The notes under the pieces: generated by a model
Seen by the model: the letters and a program-made list of their open reading frames with translations, nothing else
Told to the model about the DNA's origin: nothing
Databases searched by the model: none
Program-made: the position numbers and the translations under genes
Shown: positions 35,541 to 46,870 of the stretch, piece after piece
Numbering within the stretch: position 1 is the first letter of the stretch
How the letters are laid out: every line of letters starts with the position of its first letter
From: Adiantum capillus-veneris
Lineage: Eukaryota; Streptophyta; Polypodiopsida; Polypodiales; Pteridaceae
Direction of reading: 5' to 3'
DNA: 64,000 nucleotides
NCBI GenBank assembly: GCA_014529385.2
Contig: CM043963.1
Location: 69,017,912 to 69,081,911, forward strand

Positions 35541-37350
35541 CTAGAAAATGATCCTTCTTTGTTGGGTCTCCATGACCAAACAATTGTATCTAACCGTTTT
35601 CCACACTTGTGGTTCCTTGCAGTTGATAGCTCGAAAACCCTTCCAAAAATTAGTGTAAGCTTTTCCAAGCTCGTCAATCACCTTACTCCAATAATCTATC
35701 ATAGGTCTATAATACGTGGCACATTTGAACCATTCCCTAGATTTTACCAAAACTAAACATAATTCTTCAATCCTAAAATAACTTTTTATGAGCCATGACA
35801 TATTCTGCCATTGGCACCAAAGGTGGATCTCCATGTGGAAACATAAGATTGCCTTCTATGTCTTTTTTCCAAAGGTGCATACTTCCACTCCAACTTGATA
35901 CACCTACATGTTCCTTATACTGCATCATTGGTGTCTCATCTTGCATAAAAAAACTAAATTTAAGTGGGTTGAAATGGCCAACAAGTATGTCTTATCCATC
36001 ACAAAGATAACCATCACAATATTGCTTAAAATTGGGGACCTAATCAAGAAAAAATGGAGAAGAGATGAAGACGAGCTATTTCATAATGTATCCATCAAGT
36101 GTTGCAAAGTAGATGTTTGTGTAACTCTCAATTTATTTGAAAACTTACTGAACATGGCATCTATGTCCTCATCTGTATTCCCAACCATCAAAAATCCTAG
36201 TTGGATGGTTTTGAAAACACCCCTTGCAGGCAAATAGGTATCGTTTTTTGTTTTCCCCTACAAAATTATAGTAACAAGTTGATTTTACTTCTGTAGCTTC
36301 CGATCGTTGCACGATGGGCTCTTTTCCATCACTCAAGTTGTGTTGGTCTAAAGCATCCCTTGAGTTCAAAGCGTGTAGTAGAGAGATACTAATCCTTGGT
36401 AGTCCATTTGTTTCTAGATAACCAAGAGGATGCTTAGAGCCAATTGTAAGATTTGGATAAGCTGGCCACAAACCATTCAAGACAAAGTGACCATAATGAC
36501 CTTCTCCATGGCCATGAGTGATCATACCTATCAAAGCCACCTGCAAATTGTATCATGAATCTATACCCTTAGGAACAATGTGTAATCTAGGAATGGCAGT
36601 TTTCTTTTGATTCATCCTATCATGGATTATACAAACATACTTTTGTGGTTGAGTTTTTGAATATGTGCGTCATGCATAAAATAAGATTGTAAAACTCTTT
36701 TGTTGTGCCATGTGAACTTCTCTTTCTCACAAGAGAAGAGCTCTCTCTTTAAAAGAAGGTCTAGCTTCTAGCCTTGCCTTGATTTAACTACAGACATTGC
36801 ACTTAGAGAACTCACTTGTCTTTGTTAAAATGACATGTGGATACTCTTTGTTCCAAATTCTACCAAAAGAAGATTGAGATAACTTCTTCTCATAGCCCAT
36901 TTGGTCCAGTGTTGTGTTGATTTTGCTTAAAGTGTCAACTTGTTTGTACATTGGTGGAATCAATAATTGAGTTTCTCTTGAGCCATCTAATAGTGTTTTG
37001 CTTCTATGTGGAATCTTCTTAGAGTTGTTATCCACATATTTATTTTATAATGCTCTTGCTAAACTAGTATGTTGAAGTCCTCTTCTCAATGTACATGTGT
37101 TACCATGCACATATTGGTGCACACCATTTTCAAAATTTTCCTTTTAGTGGTAAAATGATGTCTTTGGTATTGCATGTAGTTCATACCATGCTCTGTAGCA
37201 AACAATAGAGCCATTCATCTTGACTTGGTATCGCATATAGATAGAACATCATATACATAATTTGTGCGTGTCTTTTGAGACTCTCCCCAAAAAATCTTGC
37301 CGTACCAAATCACGATCTGCAAACTGACATCATTTTTTTCCACAACAATC
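35541..37350 (-). pseudogene. decayed DUF7869-like (HTHEDID-motif) gene, probably transposon-derived
   Basis: Minus-strand pieces appear in the order I know for this family. They are: DTKSRVNGSIVCYRAWYELH (about 37190-37250); an HGN-like block; KINTTLDQMGYEKKLSQSSF then IWNKEYPHVILTKTSEFSKC with a CxxC (36784-36960); VALIGMITHGHGEGHYGHF and LNGLWPAYPNLTI (36440-36546); ENKKRYLF (about 36255); the signature GFLMVGNTDEDIDAMFSKFS (about 36130-36200, usual form VGHTHEDID); and a C-terminal WLIKSYFRIEEL part (35541-35834). Frameshifts and stops separate the blocks, and the usual DNCxxENKN and DGMDQ regions are damaged. The family's function is not established to my knowledge; its conserved Asp/His motifs and multicopy nature suggest a nuclease or transposase. 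Family naming is from memory of motifs. Confidence 0.55.
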
Positions 37351-37364
37351 AACTCATGAAACCC

Positions 37365-38231
37365 TTATATTGACTCAACTAAAAGATAAAAACTAGAAGC
37401 TGGTGCTGCTTGCACTTTTTGAGTCCTGTTGATGAAATTGTATTGTCCCTTCCTTAGCAAAGTGGCATCAATGCTACCATCAAGTTTTTTCCCAGCATTG
37501 TCATCATTGGATACATCCTCAGGTCTAGTATGCATCCCATCAATAGGAACAAAGTGTTGTAGTTGGCTCCCATCCAACATGGTCGCTATTGGATGGGCCA
37601 CTTTAGCAAAGTGATGCCTCCCACTTCAGGCATATTCTCACTGATTGCATTCTCCCTTTCAATACCTACGCCCACAAAGTCATCATTAAGTACTTGAAAA
37701 TTGACATAATCATGTGGAAATACATACAGGATGCTCCTTTCATTCACAGTGTGCATCATTGTGTCATCATTTAAAAGGAGCCTTTGATTTCATCAAGATT
37801 CTTGTATTGTCATTTCAAACTCTAGGCTTCTAATAGGTATTTATTTGTAACTAGAGGATCAAGATGATCCCCTTGTTGATCACCACTTTAGCTTTCATTT
37901 GTGTCAGTTATGTTTTCATTCATTATGGAAGATTGCAAAATAAGCTTAGTCCATCAAACAACACTCCATAGTGAGCTTTTTAGAGAGATGTAGTATCCAT
38001 TGTGAAAAAAGAGAGGACCACATCCTTCAAACATCCCTCCACTAATAAAGATAAATGTCCTTGCCTTGTCTTTGTACCACCACAAGTGGACTCGGGATCT
38101 ATTCTACACACACAAACAATACCAAATGTTTTATTATCAAGTACCATATGCACTTTCTCCCCAGATTCAAAGTCCATCATGTACGTTGAAAAGAAACACC
38201 TTGCTAAGTTCATATTTAAAGATAAACTCAC
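37365..38231 (-). pseudogene. possible upstream part of the DUF7869-like relic, unresolved
   Basis: Two short open minus-strand stretches (38231-37980, NLARCFFSTYMMDFESGEKV; 37601-37365, DGSQLQHFVPIDGMHTRPED) precede the recognisable blocks in the same orientation. Composition is protein-like, but I cannot align them to the family. They may be an N-terminal region or another gene. Confidence 0.25.
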
Positions 38232-38289
38232 TTTGAATGAAAATGTATAAGTTACATTACACTTTACACAAGGGTTATGAATACTATAA

Positions 38290-40130
38290 CTCTATAACCC
38301 TTGCTATATTAGAGCCTAGCTTGGACAAGTGGTGGACCTAGTTCTAATGGCCAATATCCAGGGTGCTATTTTAGGAACTTTCTTCTCAATGTCCAAGTAT
38401 CTCTTCTTCCAATGGAAGTAAGGTTGGACAAAAGGGGATATTGAAACCAAAATCCCCTTTCTATATGAGGTAAATCTTGGAGAAATGGTGGACGTGGTTC
38501 TAATGGCTATTGTTCAAGGTGGTATTGTAGGAATCTGCTTCCCAATGTCCAAGTATCCCTTGATTTTTTGAATGGAAGTAAGGTTGGACAATTGGTGGAA
38601 CTTGAAACCAAAAGTCTCTTTTTCTATATGAGAGTAAAGCTTGGACAAATGATGGACCTAGTTTTAATGTCCAGTGTCCAAGGTGTTATTGTAGGAACTC
38701 GATTCCCAATGTGCAAGTATCTCTTGCTTCTTTCAATGGAAGTAAGGTTGGACAAGTGATGGACCTTGAAACCAAAAGTCCCTTTCTATATGACAGTAAA
38801 GCTTCGACAAGTGGTGGACCTAGTTAATGTCCAAGGTGAACTATTGTAGGGCCTTTCTTCTCAATGTCCAAGTAGCCCTTGCTTCTTTTAATGGAAATAA
38901 GGTTGGCCAAGTGATGGAGCTTAAAACCAAAAGTCCCTTTTATATATGAGAGTAAAGCTTGGAAAAGTCGTGGACCTAGTTTTAATGGCCAGTTTCCAAG
39001 GTGTGTAGGAACTTGGTTCCCAATGTCCAAGTATCTCTTGCTTTTTTCAATGCAAGTAATGTTGGACAAGTGATGGATCTTGAAACCAAAAGTACATTTC
39101 TCAATGAGAGTAAAGGACAAGTGGTGGACCTAGTTTTCATGACCAATGTCCAAGGTGAACTATTGTAGGGCATTGCTTCTCAATATTCAAGTAGCCCTTG
39201 CTTGTTTTAATGGAAACAAAATTGGAGTAGTGGTGGATCTGCTCTATTTGAGGTAGCTTGGACAAGTGGTGGACCTAGTTTTAATGGCCAATGTTCAAGG
39301 TGAACTTTAAGCAGATAAATCCAATGGTTGGAGAAGTGATGAATATTGGACCAGGACCTACTATAATAGAGTATAGCTTGGACAAGTGGTGGACCTATCA
39401 ATTTTAATGGAAAATATATGACAATTGAAAGGCCTTTCTTTCCAATGTCCATGTAGCCCTTGCTTGTTTTAATGGAAGCAAGGTTGATACTAGGGCCTTT
39501 CTTCTCAAGGTCCAAGAAGCCCTTGCTTTCTTCAATTTAAGCTTGGAGAAGTGGCAGACAAAGTTGTCAATCTTGAATCCAAAGCCTCCTTGCTATATTA
39601 GGGCATAGTTTGGACAAGTGGTGGGCATAGTTTTAATGGCTAATGCTTAACGTGAACTACTAGATGAGCAAGTAGCTTCCTAAAGTGAACTAAGTACTTG
39701 AGAGTTTAGCTTTGACAAGTGGTGGACCTAGTTTTGATGGGAAATAGCAAAGGTGTACTATAAGAAAGAAATATTGCTTTTAATGTCAAAGTTGAATGAA
39801 AATAGGGTTGGAATAGTGGTGGACCAAGTGGTGAATTTTCAAATAGAAGACATCTTGCTATATTAGAGCATGGCTTGGAAATGTGGCGGACTCAAGATTT
39901 GGGGCAAGGTCCAAGGTGAATTATTGCAGGACCCAGCCCTTGCTTCTCTTGATGAGCAAGATTTGACAAGTGGTGAAATTTGAAACAAAACCCCCCAAGC
40001 TTGCTATGATGAGAATAGCTTTGAGAATAGCTTGGGCATGTGGCAGATATGGTCAACGTCCAAGGAAAATTTTGAGTTCTGAGCTCCAAAATAGAGTCAT
40101 TTTCCACCACTTATTTATGTTGATTGTCCT
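38290..40130. repeat. satellite block 1: about 160-bp units with two core motifs each
   Basis: The anchor ATGGAAGTAAGGTTGGACAA or a variant recurs at about 38410, 38570, 38737, 38888, 39050 and 39209, giving a period near 160 bp. Each unit contains two copies of the TTGGACAAGTGGTGGACC-type core. Between them lie TTTTAATGGCCAATGTCCAA and CTTTCTATATGAGAGTAAAG-like spacers. Units degrade toward 40.1 kb. Reading frames in this block are by-products of the repeats. Confidence 0.92.
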
Positions 40131-40244
40131 TGGTGAGTTGTGAAGCAAGCAAGAGACTAGGTTTTAGATGCATAGCTTATTTAAGCTAGATCACAATTGA
40201 GAAAGTGGAATAGGGTGGTGCAACAAGAGGTAAGAGCGTGGTTT

Positions 40245-40490
40245 GGAGTAGCACCCCAAGCGAGCTCTAGAGACAACAACCACCATGGGTTTTGGGGAAA
40301 TGCCCTGAGAAGGGTCGAGAGGCAGCAGCCCTTGCGGGGCTCGGGGCAACGCCCCAAGCAAGGTCGAGGGGCAACAACCATTGTGGGGTTTGGGGCAGCA
40401 CCCCAAGCTGGGTCGAGGGACGGCAGCCCTTGTGGGGTCGGGGAAACTCCTTGAGAAGGGTCAAGGGGTGGCAGGGGTCGAGGGGCAGCA
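40245..40490. repeat. 49-bp GC-rich minisatellite, about five copies
   Basis: The anchor GGGGCAACGCCCCAAGC or a variant starts at 40294, 40343, 40392 and 40440, with a weaker copy from about 40245. Each unit also holds GGGTCGAGGGGCAGCAGCCC- and TTGTGGGGTTT-like parts. It sits at the end of satellite block 1 and is much more GC-rich than anything nearby. Confidence 0.93.
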
Positions 40491-40499
40491 CCCCATGTC

Positions 40500-41700
40500 T
40501 TTTCTTTTAAAAAAAAGTTTTTTAATGTAGAAAATCACATTGTTTTATCTCTTTCCAACAAACTTGCTTTTCTTTTTTGAGTGAGGTCAATACTAATATA
40601 AAAGGGGATAATACAACTTACGTGTCATTCTATAAGCAAACCCTATTAGACATAGAAAGAAACAAACACACATAGAGTTACACGCACAAAGGTTAAAAAA
40701 CACAAACAATACACACACATAGCACATGTATGAGATGCATATGTACGCGCTGAGAAGTCACAATCATACTCAGCACATGTAGGAGACCATCAACACGTAC
40801 AAGATAGCAGGTTGCTACAACGTAGACGTTGCAAGAGACCATCACCATGGAAAAACAGAAGCAAGCTTGTTGCTTGACTGACAGAGGCAAGCTTGTTTGA
40901 TTGGCAAAGGAAAGATTGAGAACATAATCGTGCTCAATAGAAGAGAGCTTTTGAAAGGTCCAGTCATCTCTCTCTCTCTCCCCATCTCTTTTTGTTTTGC
41001 TGTTTTCATGTGCAGCTAATGACTCTCTTTCATTCACTTCCGATTCAGATTTTGATTCAATTTGAGATATTGATTCAGATTTTGACTCAGTTTTTGATAC
41101 TACTTTAGGTTGTGATTGTGCACAAAAATACAAGGTTTAGGGTTTTCAATATTGAATATTATCTGCCCATCTGACTCAAATCCCACTCAGCACACATGAA
41201 CTCTAAGTGTTGTTTCCCTCTCTCTCTTGCACATGCAAAAGAACACTCGGATTTGTATTCTTGCTCTTTGTCTTTCTTGAAAATCAAAAGAGAACACAGT
41301 CATGTACTCTCACTCCTGAGCTCAATTTGTCCTCTTCCCTTTTGCACAAATTATCAAAATATCACATACAGAGATTTCATTTTAATGCATAACATAGATA
41401 AACAATAACTTCACTAATACAACAAATACACGCATAGCATGCATACACATATACATAAATATTAGAGATAGTTAAAATATTAGAGTAATTCTAAACCAAA
41501 ATGTATGAGAGACTTACTTGTGTGATCTGTTTATGACTCTTTCTGAAAGTGGTGGATCATGTTGGGTTGCCTTTCATCTAACTTTTCCATAAATTTAATT
41601 ATAGCTTTTGCTTCTCAACAATAGTAATAAAGTCTTATGATATTCCTTATTCACATGAATGGTTGACACAGTGATAAGTAGACAAACAATACGTGGTCTA
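40500..41700. other. non-satellite spacer, no gene recognised
   Basis: AT-rich island between satellite blocks 1 and 2. A minus-strand frame at 40693-41133 contains a Ser/Glu-rich repeat (SKTESKSESISQIESKSESE) that looks like a low-complexity artefact. From about 41850 to 42060 a short motif of the form ATTTAGGCGGG recurs at the transition into block 2. Confidence 0.45.
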
Positions 41701-44700
41701 GATATATGCTATACGTTTAATGTTGGCACTTCTCTAAGTGTGAATGATTGGGCAAGTGGGTGACCTTGAGGCTTGGGGAGTGTAAAGACCTCCAAACTCA
41801 ATACCTTCTTGGTGTGCTTGGTTGGACATGTGGTGGAACTTGCTAAGATTCACGGGCAAAAATATGATTTGATATGATCCACTTTAGCTTTAGGCGAGAA
41901 ATCTCATCAAATATCGTTTAGATTTAGGTGGGATACTTCAAATTTAGGCGGTTCTCTCACATTATTTTTGGTAAATTTGAATCTAGGTGGGATAATAAAC
42001 TTGAGTTTAAATTTGAATTTGGATGAGAATTAAAATTTAGGCGGGCAACTTTTGAATCTTGAAGTAAAATCTCCATTATACAATGGAGTGTGGGTTCGAC
42101 AAGTGGTGGACCTACAAGCCAAACCATCCATGCTACCAAACATAGTAACTTCGCTCCATTGAAACATGCATCTTGATGGTAGAGCTTAGTTCTCTCCATG
42201 TTTCAATGGAACTTAGCTTTGACAAATGGTGGATTTTTCTTCTCTTCATGTTCTCATGGAGCCTACCTTGCACTAGTGGTTGATCTTTTTCTCTCTATGT
42301 TTCAATGAACTTAGCTTGTACAAGTGGTGGAGATTTGCTTCTCTTTATGTTTCAAGGGATCTTAGCTTGGACAAGTGCTAGAGCTTTGCGGTCTTGAGAT
42401 GCTCCATAAAGCTAGCTTGGACAATTGGTGGACCTTCAAAAAAAACCTCTCATGGACAACATATCATGGGTTATCTAGGTGGTGAAGAAATACCATTCAA
42501 GCTATAGACTTAGCGGTTGGGTGTGGACTCATATTACGGGTTGGGTGGACCTTCCACCTAGATACTAGGATGAATAAGTCATGCACCTTTTACCATTTAT
42601 CCATGCCCACATCTTAGACAAGCAGTATACCTTATATTTCTATGGCTAGACATGTTGCAAACTACTAGACCAAACTATCTACTATCTATGAAGTGCAACT
42701 TGGACATGTGGTATACCTTTCGACAAAAAACTCAATGTATAACATAGCTTGGTATCTCCATGTTTTGATGGAACCTAGTTTGGATATATGGTAAGCCTAC
42801 TTTTTCCCTAGTGTCAATGGATCCTAGCTTCGCCAAGTGGTGTAGCTTGCTTCTTGCCATGTTTCAAAAAAACATGGAGGTAGAGCTTTTATTCTATGCT
42901 AGCTCCAAGAGAGCTGGCTTGGACAAGTGGTGGATCTTTGCTTCTATCCGTGTTCCAATAGAGTTAGCTTAGACAAGTGGTGAACCTTCAAACAAAACCC
43001 CTCATTGAAAACATATCAAGGGTTATCTAAATCGTGAAAAAACCATTCAAGATATAGCATTAGAGGTTGGGTGTGGACCTGTACCTAGAATGTACAAGTG
43101 GTGGACCTATAGAGTAGCTTGGACAAGTGGTGAACCTTCAGACAAAAAACTAATGTACATCATAGCATGGGTTCTCCATGCTCTAATGATGCCTAGTTTG
43201 GACATATGGTGAAGATTGATTTTGTCCTAGTTTCAATGGAGCCTAGCTTGGCCAAGTGGTGGACCTTGTATCTCAAAGAAGCATACAAGATGGATAGGTT
43301 CTGGAGCTTTACTTCTATCCATGATCCAATGGACCTAGCTTGGACAAGTGGTAGACCTTCAAGAAAATTTACTTATGGGGTCAACATGTCATGGGTTATC
43401 CACGTAGTGAAAGAAAACTAATCAAGGTATAGAATTACAAGGTGGACCATGCTACTAAAGGCTGGAAAAATGGTGGAGCTATATACCAAGCTACCTATTA
43501 TCTATGAATCTCATCTTGGACAAGTGGTAGATCTTTGCTTCTCTCCATGTTTTGATGAGCCTATCTTGGACAAGTGGTAGAGATTTTCTTCTCTCCATGT
43601 TTTGATGAGCCTCTATTGGATGAGTTGTGGACCTTGAAACAAAACCCTCTATATAGGTTGAGAAAAAAAAACATTCAAGATTTAGCTTTACAGACTGGAA
43701 AAATAGTGGACCTGGCACCTAGATACTATGATGAGTAAGTCATGCACCTTTTATCATTTCTCCATGCCCATATTAGACTATGCATGTTGTGGACTATAAG
43801 ACTACATCGTCTACTATCCTATGAAGTGTAGGTTGGACATGTGGTGGAACCTCACACACCAACTCAATGTATAGCAGAGCTTGGGCTCTTCAAGTTTTAG
43901 TGGAGCCTAGTTTGGACATATGATAAATCTTAATTTTGTCCCAATCTCAATGGATCTTAGCTTTGCAAGTGGTGGAGCTTGCTTCTTTCCATGTTTCAAA
44001 GAAGCATAGATAGAATAGGTGATGGATCTTTTCTTCTATGCTAGGTCCAATAGAGCGAGCTTCTACAAGTGGTGGAGCTTTGCTTCTACTCATGTTCCAG
44101 TAGAGAAAGCTTAGACAAGTGGTGAACATTCAAACAAAATACCTCATTGACAACATATCATAGGCTATCCAAATGGTGAAAAAAAAAACCATTGAAGATA
44201 AAGCCTTAGAAAATAGGTGTGGATGTTTCACCTAGGATGGATAAGTGGTAAACCCATTACTATTTATCCAATTTCATCTTAGAAAAGTGGTACACCCTGT
44301 ATTTCTAAGGATAGGGACATTGTGGACTACTAGACTAAACCGTCTACTATCTACAAAGTGTATCTTGGACAAGTGGTGGACCTTCAGTCCAAAAACTCAA
44401 TGTATAGCATAGCATGGGTTCCATAATTTTAATGGAGCCAAGTTTGGACATATGGTAAAGCATGAACTTTTCCTAGATTCAATGGATCCTAGCTTGGCCA
44501 AGTGGTGGAGCTTGTGTCTCTCCACGCTTCAAAGAAGCATAGCTGAGGTAGGTGGTGGAGATTTTCTTCTATCCATGCTTCAATGGAGCTAGCTTGGACA
44601 AGTGGTGGACCTTCAAGCATTACAAGGTGGACCATTCTACTAAAGTTTGGGTGGAGCTTTATACTAAACCATCTATTATCTATGTATCTAAGATTAAACA

Positions 44701-46790
44701 AGTGGTAGAGCTTTGCTTCTCTCCATGTTTTGATTAGTCTAGCCTGGACAATTGATAGAGCTTTGATTCTCTCCATGTTTTCATGAGATTACATTGGACA
44801 AGTGGTGAATCTTAAAATAAAACCCTCTGTATAGGTTGATAAAGAAAAACCTTTCAAGATTTAGTGTTACAAGATAGACAAGTGGTGGACCGTGCGCTTA
44901 GATCCTAAGAAGGAATAATTCATGCACCTTTTATCATTTCTCTGTGACCATCTTAGAGAAACGGCATACCGTGTATTTCTAAGGCTAAGCATGTTGACAT
45001 TGTGGACTACTAGAGTAAATCGTCTACCATCTATGAATGTAGCTTGGACAAGTGGTGGACCTTCACGGAAACAAATCAATGTACATCATATCTTAGATTC
45101 TCCATGTTTTAATGGAGCCCAGTTTGGAAATATGGTAAAGCTTACTTTTGTCCCAATCTCAATTGATTTGAGCTTGTCCAAGTGGTGGAGCTTACTTCTT
45201 TCCACGTTTCAAAGAAGCACATATAGAATAGGAGATGGAGTTTTTCTTCTATGCTATGTCCAGTAGAGCTAGCTAGGACAAGTGGTGGAGCTTTGCTTCT
45301 ATTCATGTTACAACTGGTGGACTTTCCAACAAAAGCCCTTAGAAACAACATATCATGGGTTATCCAAATGGTGATAAAACACCATTCAAGATATAGTCTT
45401 AGAGGTTGGGTGTGGACTTGGCACCTAGGATGGACAAGTTGTGGACCTATTATCATTTCCCCATGCCCATCTTAGACAAGCACTATACATTGTTTTCCTA
45501 AGGCTACACACATTGTGAAATACTAGACTATTTTGTTTACTATTTATTAAGTGCATAGCTTGGACGAGTGGTGGGCCTTCAAACCAAAAACTCAATGTTC
45601 TCCATGTTTTAATAGAGCCCACTTTGGGCAGATGGTAATGATTTCTTTTGTCTGAGTCTTAATGGATTGAAGCTTGGCCAAGTGGTGAAGTTTTCTTCTC
45701 TCCATGTTTCAAAAAAGCATAGATGGAGTACATGGTGGAGTTTATCTTCTACGCTAGATCCAATATAGGTATCTTGGAAAAGTGGTGGAGCTTTGCTTAT
45801 ATTCAGGTTCCAATAGTGCTATCTTGGACAAGTGGTGAAGCTTCAAACAAAACCCCTCATTGAGAGCATATCATAGGCTATCCAAATGGTGAAAAAAATG
45901 CATTCAAGATAAAGCCTTAGAAAATGGTTGTGGAAATTGCACCTAGGATGCACAAGTGGTGAACCTATTACTTTTTAGCCAAGTTCATCTTAGACAAGTG
46001 GTATAACTTGTATTTCTACGGATAGGCACATTGTGGACTACTAGACTAAACTGTCTACTATCAATGAAGTGTATCTTGGACAAGTGGTGGAACTTTAGAC
46101 AAAAAACTCAATGTACAACATAGCACGGGCTCCACATGTTCTAATCGATCCGAGTTTGAAGCTTGAGTTTGTCCTAGTTTCAATGGAACTTATCTTGGTG
46201 AAGTGGTGGAGCTTGTATCTTGCCATGCTTTAAAGAAGCATAGATGAGACAAGTGGTAAAGTTTTTCTTCTATACATGACTTAATGGAGCTATCTTGGAC
46301 AAGTGGTCAACCTTCAAGAAAGATTTCTTATGGCAACAAAATTTCAAGAAATAGCAATTCAGGGTGAACCATGCTACTAAAGGTTTGAAAATTGGTGGAG
46401 CTTTATACTAAACCACCTACTATCTATGTATCATCTTAGCTTGGACAAGTGGTAGATCTTTTCTTTTCTCCGTGTTTTGATAAGCCTAGCTTGGACAAGT
46501 GATAGAGACTTTCTTCTCTCCATGTTTTGATGAGCCTAGATTGGACAAGTGGTGGAACTTCAAACAAAACCCTTTGTATAGGATGAAAATGTGGCTGATT
46601 GTAAGGCCAAACCGTTTTTTTACGAGATAAGATAGCTTAGAGGAGTGGCCAAACTTCAACAATTTCCACATGCTTATGTTAGAATACTATTGGAACTCCT
46701 AGCTCTCTATCTTTTCTATAGCTAAGCTTCGACAAGTGGTGAACCTTGATTCTCCCTTCTCATAGTAGTTAATTAGTTTGAACACTCACT
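41700..46790. repeat. satellite block 2: irregular array of the core motif
   Basis: The core TTGGACAAGTGGTGGACC recurs about every 50-90 bp, alternating with TCTCTCCATGTTTCAATGGA-type and ACAACATATCATGGGTTATC-type spacers. Larger composite units recur at several hundred bp but with many rearrangements, so no strict period is visible. All cores are in the plus orientation. Confidence 0.92.
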
Positions 46791-46870
46791 ACACTTCCTT
46801 CCATTTACCTTGAACAAGTTTTGGACTTTATGTTATAGTAACAATTAATCTTTGTTTTTTTTAGGAAGAG

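Noticed and set aside
40693-41133. Minus-strand frame with a SKSESISQIESKSESE repeat
   Set aside because: The protein repeat comes from a short DNA repeat (TTTTGATTC-like units at 41050-41100); no domain and no support for a gene.
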